Shown piece after piece: positions 14,807 to 19,662 of a stretch of DNA of 19,662 nt (position 1 is the first letter of the stretch; every line of letters starts with the position of its first letter). The translations under genes and the position numbers were made by a program. The notes beneath the pieces were generated by a model. That model saw only the letters and a program-made list of their open reading frames with translations. It searched no databases and was not told the DNA's origin. Source of the stretch: Acetobacteraceae bacterium (GTDB lineage: Bacteria; Pseudomonadota; Alphaproteobacteria; Acetobacterales; Acetobacteraceae); contig DAHUXX010000210.1 of NCBI GenBank assembly GCA_027306955.1, forward strand, positions 1 to 19,662, in the 5' to 3' direction.

Positions 14807-15046
14807 ATGGGACACGAGAGTATGATCGCCCGGCGCTGCGAGCGCGCGGTGGTGACCGCCTATCGGGAGCTGCGCGGGCGCGACACGCCAGACCCGCTGG
14901 CGTTCCAAGCCTGCACGACGCTGTACCGGATCCACCATCCCGAGGCATCGCTCTCCGAGGCCAGGCGGCTGGTGGCGGAATGGATTGACCACCACGTGGT
15001 GCGGCAGGACACCGGCCCGACGCCAGGGTGCGACTGCCCCCAGTGA
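14807..15046 (+). CDS. Small hypothetical protein (79 residues)
   Basis: An unrecognised 79-residue protein, predicted cytosolic and mainly helical, rich in Arg and His (RIHHPEASLSEARRLVAEWIDHH), with Cys at 11 and 36 and a Cys-x-Cys near the end (GCDCPQ). It lies 31 bases after the dehydrogenase on the same strand, so it may be cotranscribed. The start is uncertain: GGAG is only two bases before the ATG at 14807, and a second in-frame ATG at 14822 is possible. Codon use fits the neighbours. It could be a lineage-specific gene, and no function can be assigned. Confidence 0.62.
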   Translation: MGHESMIARRCERAVVTAYRELRGRDTPDPLAFQACTTLYRIHHPEASLSEARRLVAEWIDHHVVRQDTGPTPGCDCPQ

Positions 15047-15070
15047 CGCGGTCGGTTGATGAGGTCGGGT

Positions 15071-15095
15071 GAATCCGCCCCTACCTGGCGGATTC
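15071..15095. terminator. Hairpin spanning the racemase stop codon
   Basis: GAATCCGCC (15071-15079) and GGCGGATTC (15087-15095) form a perfect 9-bp stem around a seven-base loop that holds the racemase TAG (15083-15081, minus strand). It lies between the convergent ends of the small ORF and the racemase gene. It has no T-run on either strand, so it may be a bidirectional transcript end or an mRNA 3' stabiliser. Confidence 0.45.
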
Positions 15096-15854
15096 CAGCG
15101 CCTTTTCGGCCAGCAGCGCTTCGGCCAGCAGCGCTTCGGAGCGTTCCAGCAGCCCGGGCTTGGCCCAGCGGATGGCGGCGAGCGCCAGCGCATCGATCGT
15201 GTCCACCAGCGGAATCCCGAGCTCGCGCCACGGGCCGGCCTGGATACCGAGCGGGATTTCCGTGCAGCCGAGCACCACGGCGCCGGCGCCGCGCGCGGCG
15301 AGGGAACGGACGACGGCGGCGAGCGGCGCATAGGCCTCGGCGACGCGGTTGGCCTTTACCATCGCGATCGCCGGGGTGACGGAAGCGGCCATTTCCTCGC
15401 GGCTCGGCTCGATGCAGCGCCAGCCCAGCGCCTCCAGCCGGTCCTGGTAGAGGCGCATGGCCAGCGTGGTCGCCGTGCCCATCACGCCAACCGTGCCGGA
15501 GGGCAACACGCGGCGCAGCTCGGCCGCCGAGGCCTCGACGATGTGCAGGATCGGCAGCCCCTCGCCCAGCATCTGCTCGTACCAGCCATGCGCGGTGTTG
15601 CAGGGGATGGCGACGGCACCGCAGCCGGCCGTCCTGAGCCCGCGCAGGCCGCGCCGCAGCCAGGGCCAGGGATCCTCCGCGCCGGGATCGCGCAGGCGCG
15701 GCGGCACCCGCGGGTCGGACCACAGCACCGCTGGGATCTGGTCCTGGTCGCGCTCCGCCGGGGTCAGCAGCGTGAGCCGCGCCATGAACTGCGCACTGGC
15801 GAGCGGACCCATGCCGCCCAGCACACCGAGGATGCGTTCGCCGTTCTCGACCAT
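15081..15854 (-). CDS. Aspartate/glutamate racemase family protein
   Basis: A 257-residue member of the cofactor-independent Asp/Glu racemase family. Both catalytic cysteines are present: Cys85 in AIPCNTAH and Cys197 in VLGCTEIP. The N-terminal LGVLGGMGPLAS (9-20) is the usual phosphate/carboxylate loop, which favours aspartate racemase (YgeA/RacD-like) over MurI glutamate racemase. Products would be D-aspartate or another D-amino acid, and the substrate is not certain. The ATG at 15854 has GGTGAG upstream and is preferred over the in-frame ATG at 15872. The C-terminus, ALLAEALLAEKALESAR, contains a 15-bp tandem duplication. It is divergent from the phosphodiesterase gene across 43 bases, so the promoters are close or overlapping. 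Confidence 0.9.
   Translation of the reverse strand: MVENGERILGVLGGMGPLASAQFMARLTLLTPAERDQDQIPAVLWSDPRVPPRLRDPGAEDPWPWLRRGLRGLRTAGCGAVAIPCNTAHGWYEQMLGEGLPILHIVEASAAELRRVLPSGTVGVMGTATTLAMRLYQDRLEALGWRCIEPSREEMAASVTPAIAMVKANRVAEAYAPLAAVVRSLAARGAGAVVLGCTEIPLGIQAGPWRELGIPLVDTIDALALAAIRWAKPGLLERSEALLAEALLAEKALESAR
15105..15134. repeat. 15-bp tandem duplication in the racemase 3' end
   Basis: TTCGGCCAGCAGCGC occurs twice in a row, exactly in frame, coding on the minus strand for the repeated ALLAE of the racemase C-terminal helix. The exact identity of the two copies suggests recent slippage with little effect on the enzyme. Confidence 0.85.
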
Positions 15855-15897
15855 GGGGCGAATCTCACCCATGTTGGGCCCGACGCAAGAGGGACGC

Positions 15898-16770
15898 ATG
15901 CAGAAGATCGAATTTCCCGGCATCGAGATCCAGGGGCACCGGGGTGCCCGCGGGTTGTGGCCGGAGAACACGGCGGAGGGATTCCGGCGGACCGTGGCGC
16001 TGGGCGTGGACAGCATCGAAACCGATGTCGCGGTGACGGCCGACGGCATCGCCGTGCTGAGCCATGACCCGGCGCTGCACGCGGACATGGCGCGGCTCGA
16101 CAGCGGCTGGATCGCGGGGCCGGGCCCGGCGATCGGCGGCCTGACGCTCGCGGGACTGCGCCGATATGATGTCGGACGGCTCCGGCCCGGCAGCGGGCTG
16201 GCAGCTCGCTTCCCGCGCCAGGTGGGGATCGACGGGCTCGGTGTGCCGACGCTGGCCGAGGGCCTGGCGGCGAGCGCGCCGGTGGTGCTCGATATTGAGA
16301 TCAAGACGTTTCCCGACGGCAGGCACCGCACGGCGTCACCGGAGGCGATGGTCGATCTCGTGGTGGCGGGGGCGGTGGCGGCTGGTGCGCTCGCGCGGCT
16401 GGTGGTGCGCAGCTTCGACTGGCGGGGTCTGAGGCACCTGCGGCTGCACTACCCCGCCGTGCCCTGCGCGGTTCTGACCAGCCCCGAGACCAGCAACGCC
16501 ATCTGGTGGGACGGTATCCAGCCGGGCGCGAGCGTCGCGGCGGCGGTGGCGACGTTCGCCGGCGGGGGCGCGACCTGGGCGCCGAAATGGAACAGCATCG
16601 AGGCGGCGGATGTCACCAGGGCGCACGCGCTGGGACTGCGCGTGGTGCCGTGGACGGTGAACGACCCCGGGGCGATGCGCCGCCTGCTCGCCTGGGGGTG
16701 CGACGGGCTGTGCACCGACGAGCCGGACGTGGCGCTCGCGATACGCAGGCAGTTCAACGCGCGGGCATGA
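15898..16770 (+). CDS. Glycerophosphodiester phosphodiesterase
   Basis: A 290-residue GDPD-family enzyme that hydrolyses glycerophosphodiesters from phospholipid turnover to glycerol 3-phosphate and an alcohol. Catalytic His14 and Arg15 lie in GHRGARG, with metal-binding Glu24 (PENT), Glu41 and Asp43 (SIETDVAVTADG) and His56 (LSHDPAL). The C-terminal barrel strand motif is VVPWTVNDPGAMRRLLAWGCDGLCTDEPD. No signal peptide is seen, so the enzyme is probably cytosolic (UgpQ-like). AGAGGG stands just before the ATG. The frame is open far upstream to 15457, but that part is antisense to the racemase. The 3' end overlaps the convergent next gene by 17 bases. Confidence 0.93.
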   Translation: MQKIEFPGIEIQGHRGARGLWPENTAEGFRRTVALGVDSIETDVAVTADGIAVLSHDPALHADMARLDSGWIAGPGPAIGGLTLAGLRRYDVGRLRPGSGLAARFPRQVGIDGLGVPTLAEGLAASAPVVLDIEIKTFPDGRHRTASPEAMVDLVVAGAVAAGALARLVVRSFDWRGLRHLRLHYPAVPCAVLTSPETSNAIWWDGIQPGASVAAAVATFAGGGATWAPKWNSIEAADVTRAHALGLRVVPWTVNDPGAMRRLLAWGCDGLCTDEPDVALAIRRQFNARA

Positions 16771-17386
16771 AATGGGCATGGGCGGAGGCGCGGGCGAGCA
16801 GCGCGCGCACCGCCGGATTGCGCGGTGCGTCCGCGTCGACCAGCGCGTCCATCGGCATGAAGAACTCGTGGGTGTGCGGCACCTGGCTCGCGGCGAAGCC
16901 CGCGTAGTGGTGCTGCTTCAGCGCATAGAGCACGCGCACGTCGCGCACTGGCAGGATCAGGGGCTGCGCAGGCTCCTCACCGATGACCCCGGTGGCGCGC
17001 CATCGCGGCGTGGGGTCGTTGGTGCTCACGGGTGCCTGCAGCCAGGGCACCGGGCAGACGGCCATCAGCGAATGCGTGCTGGGAGCGAAGCGCGAGCGCT
17101 TGTCCAGCAGGTTGGGCAGCGTGCCGCAGGCCTCGATCGCCAGGATGTCCGCGAAGGGCTCGGCCGGCGTGCCGCCGAAATTGAGCCATAGCCCGTCCGG
17201 CAGGGTACGCATCCGGTCGCTGCCGGGCAGCTTGAGATAGGGCTCGTGGGCGTTGGCGACATCGGCGGGGCGGCCACGTAGCCAGGCATCGGCGCCGCCC
17301 TGGGCAGCCGCGACGCCGGGCGGGCGCTGCGGCCAGGTACGCAGGCGGGCCCGCACAAGGGAATCTAGGCTCCGGTAACCCGGCAT
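16754..17386 (-). CDS. Unrecognised 210-residue protein
   Basis: A protein I do not recognise. It starts MPGYRSLDSLVRARLR after a clear AAGGAG about eight bases upstream, which decides 17386 over the longer in-frame start at 17446. There is no signal peptide or membrane segment. Visible features are an Arg-rich N-terminus, a central DGLWLNFGGTPAEPFADILAIEACGT (about 76-101), RFAPSTHSLMAVCPVPW, a segment VRDVRVLYALKQHHYAGFA, and a C-terminus ending ARASAHAHFMPAR. The conserved-looking W, H and P residues suggest a folded globular protein. The stop lies inside the 3' end of the phosphodiesterase gene (17-base convergent overlap). Upstream is a 325-base, locally AT-rich spacer that probably holds its promoter. 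Confidence 0.75.
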   Translation of the reverse strand: MPGYRSLDSLVRARLRTWPQRPPGVAAAQGGADAWLRGRPADVANAHEPYLKLPGSDRMRTLPDGLWLNFGGTPAEPFADILAIEACGTLPNLLDKRSRFAPSTHSLMAVCPVPWLQAPVSTNDPTPRWRATGVIGEEPAQPLILPVRDVRVLYALKQHHYAGFAASQVPHTHEFFMPMDALVDADAPRNPAVRALLARASAHAHFMPAR

Positions 17387-17711
17387 CCGAATCTCCTTTT
17401 GACACAGCCTCGTCGCTGAATGAGACATTGCGAGCGCCGAGACCATCCACCTTCCTGTTCCATCAGCACAAAATCACAACTGGTGGCCGGGGCAAACATT
17501 TTTTACGGAATCGAAAGATAATTCGTCCGTAACTTTCGCGCCCAGGACGTTTCAAAGTTGTCAAAATAACATAAAACGATCGCGCGATTTGGCATGATGC
17601 GTCGCGCAACGGCCAAAGACCGCGAAAGCCCGCCCCATGGCCGCGGGACGGGCAGTTCACGGCAAACGTCGGATTGACGACGAGTTGCAGCGGCCGCGAG
17701 AGGCCTTCGGC
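17387..17711. other. AT-rich intergenic region between the unknown gene and gltA
   Basis: This is 325 bases with no supported gene. Positions about 17470-17580 are much richer in A and T than anything else nearby (runs such as ATTTTTT and CAAAATAACATAAAA) and are probably the regulatory region of the minus-strand gene at 16754-17386. A minus-strand TTGACA (17564-17559) is present but lacks a matching -10 box at normal spacing. ATCGCGCGAT (17579-17588) is a perfect palindrome. The gltA terminator hairpin is at 17628-17653. Confidence 0.6.
17625..17653 (-). terminator. Intrinsic terminator of gltA
   Basis: Read on the minus strand, GCCCGTCCC (17653-17645) pairs with GGGGCGGGC (17636-17628) in a 9-bp stem with one G-U pair and an eight-base loop, followed by TTT (17627-17625). 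It starts 59 bases after the citrate synthase stop, as expected for its transcript end. The T-run is short. Confidence 0.6.
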
Positions 17712-19019
<1,308 letters not shown>

Positions 19020-19082
19020 TCGCCGCTCCTGTCCCGAGTTGGACCACCCATCCGGTGGCCTTGCTGCACAGCACAAAACTAG

Positions 19083-19106
19083 GGTTGCCGCACGGTGCTG
19101 GCAACC
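19083..19106 (-). terminator. Hairpin between the phosphatase gene and gltA
   Basis: On the minus strand GGTTGCC (19106-19100) pairs with GGCAACC (19089-19083), and the inner GCA and TGC also pair across a one-base bulge. CTAG and then TTTT follow. This fits a terminator for the phosphatase gene. The same bases could be read as a weak gltA promoter (TTGCCA, 17 bases, TAGTTT) with the inverted repeat as operator. The two readings are not exclusive. Confidence 0.45.
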
Positions 19107-19168
19107 TCCGGGCAGCGCCGGGCCGCCCGAGGATGCCCCACCTGTGCTGCGGCCAGGCTAATCCGTGT

Positions 19169-19662
19169 TCAGGCGCCCGCCAGCGCCCGGGGCGTGAGGA
19201 ACACGCGCAGCCGCGCCGTGCCCGGCGAAAGCGCGTCCCATCGGCCTGGAATCGTGAATTCCGTGAGACAGGCGGTCGGGTAGTCGGCCCGCATCGCCAC
19301 CTCCGCCTCGCCGCCGGCGCCATCCGCCAGCAAGCGCGCCGTCTCATGCAGACCAGGGTTGTGCCCAACGACCATCGCGCTGCGTACCGTGGGGCCGAGC
19401 TGGCGCAGCGCGGCGAGGATTTGCTCCGGTCCCGCCATGTAGAGCGAATCCATCGGCTCGATCAGCGGCATGTCGTCCCAGGGCTCCAGCGCCTCGAGCG
19501 TCTGCAGCGCGCGGCGGGCGGAGGAGACCAGCACCACCTCCGGCGCCAGGCCGCGCGCCCGCATCGCTGCGCGCAGAGCGGCCGCGTCGGCACGTCCGCG
19601 CGCCGTGAGCGGGCGGGCGTGGTCGGAGTCATCGCTGGTTTGCGCGACCGCCTTGGCTTGGA
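19169..19662 (-). CDS. SixA-like histidine phosphatase, partial (N-terminus beyond the window)
   Basis: The C-terminal 164 residues of a phosphoglycerate-mutase-fold phosphatase of the SixA type, which in other bacteria removes phosphate from phosphohistidine proteins. DHARPLTARGRADAA, VSSARRALQT (second catalytic Arg) and VVGHNPGLHE (second catalytic His) are visible. The first visible codons read QAKAVAQTSDDSDHARPL. In this family the RHAK motif should align here, so the nucleophilic His appears as Gln and the preceding codon (xTC) cannot be Arg. The frame is intact, so this is either an inactive or altered enzyme or an alignment shift near the window edge. The real start lies outside the window, and the internal ATG at 19564 is not the start. 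Confidence 0.85.
   Translation of the reverse strand, partial: QAKAVAQTSDDSDHARPLTARGRADAAALRAAMRARGLAPEVVLVSSARRALQTLEALEPWDDMPLIEPMDSLYMAGPEQILAALRQLGPTVRSAMVVGHNPGLHETARLLADGAGGEAEVAMRADYPTACLTEFTIPGRWDALSPGTARLRVFLTPRALAGA

Noticed and set aside
17558..17590. Sigma-70 promoter from TTGTCA/TTGACA in the AT-rich spacer
   Set aside because: No -10-like hexamer at 16-18 bases was found on either strand, so no promoter was called.

Overview
The window reads as high-GC alphaproteobacterial chromosome, most likely a member of the Acetobacteraceae (Rhodospirillales). The evidence is the GC-rich third codon positions, an NDUFA12 gene (a complex I accessory subunit shared by alphaproteobacteria and mitochondria), the NDUFA12 - MlaD - DUF2155 gene order, a Coq7-type ubiquinone hydroxylase, and a large Hint-domain protein of a kind frequent in acetic-acid-bacterium relatives. 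The taxonomic call rests on family knowledge, not on a search. The genes look chromosomal: no integrase, transposase, phage gene, tRNA or CRISPR array is visible.

Layout. 1-391 (minus): the start of an unidentified protein. 531-3240 (plus): a compact envelope/respiration run of NDUFA12, mlaD, a DUF2155 protein with a long Pro/Ala linker, and trehalose-6-phosphate phosphatase (otsB). 3309-7876 (plus): the most unusual part, in the order HtrA-type periplasmic serine protease, secreted protein of 23 tandem 11-residue repeats, smaller secreted protein of the same repeat type, second HtrA-type protease. A palindromic element lies between the two repeat genes. A strong intrinsic terminator, with a possible competing antiterminator, sits directly in front of the second protease's ribosome binding site. 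7938-9707: a glutathione S-transferase (minus), then overlapping dsbB and coq7 (plus). 9770-11854: a metalloprotease-like domain fused to a Hint domain. 11904-12863: a two-domain extradiol dioxygenase of the VOC superfamily. 12877-13593 (minus): pyrE. 13705-14775: a tartrate/D-malate dehydrogenase, followed by a small unknown ORF. 15081-15854 (minus): an Asp/Glu-racemase family enzyme, divergent from a glycerophosphodiester phosphodiesterase (15898-16770). 16754-17386 (minus): an unrecognised 210-residue protein. 17712-19019 (minus): citrate synthase (gltA). 19169 to the window end (minus): a SixA-like histidine phosphatase, cut by the edge.

How the genes fit together. Several products act at or outside the inner membrane: MlaD, the DUF2155 protein, both HtrA proteases, both repeat proteins and DsbB. 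DsbB passes electrons to ubiquinone and Coq7 helps make ubiquinone, so that overlapping pair is coherent. The best candidate for an undescribed system is the protease - repeat - repeat - protease cassette. Its two repeat proteins share a signal-peptide style and the same 11-residue period, so they are paralogues, and the two flanking proteases are paralogues with intact catalytic triads. A link between proteases and repeat proteins is inferred from gene order only.
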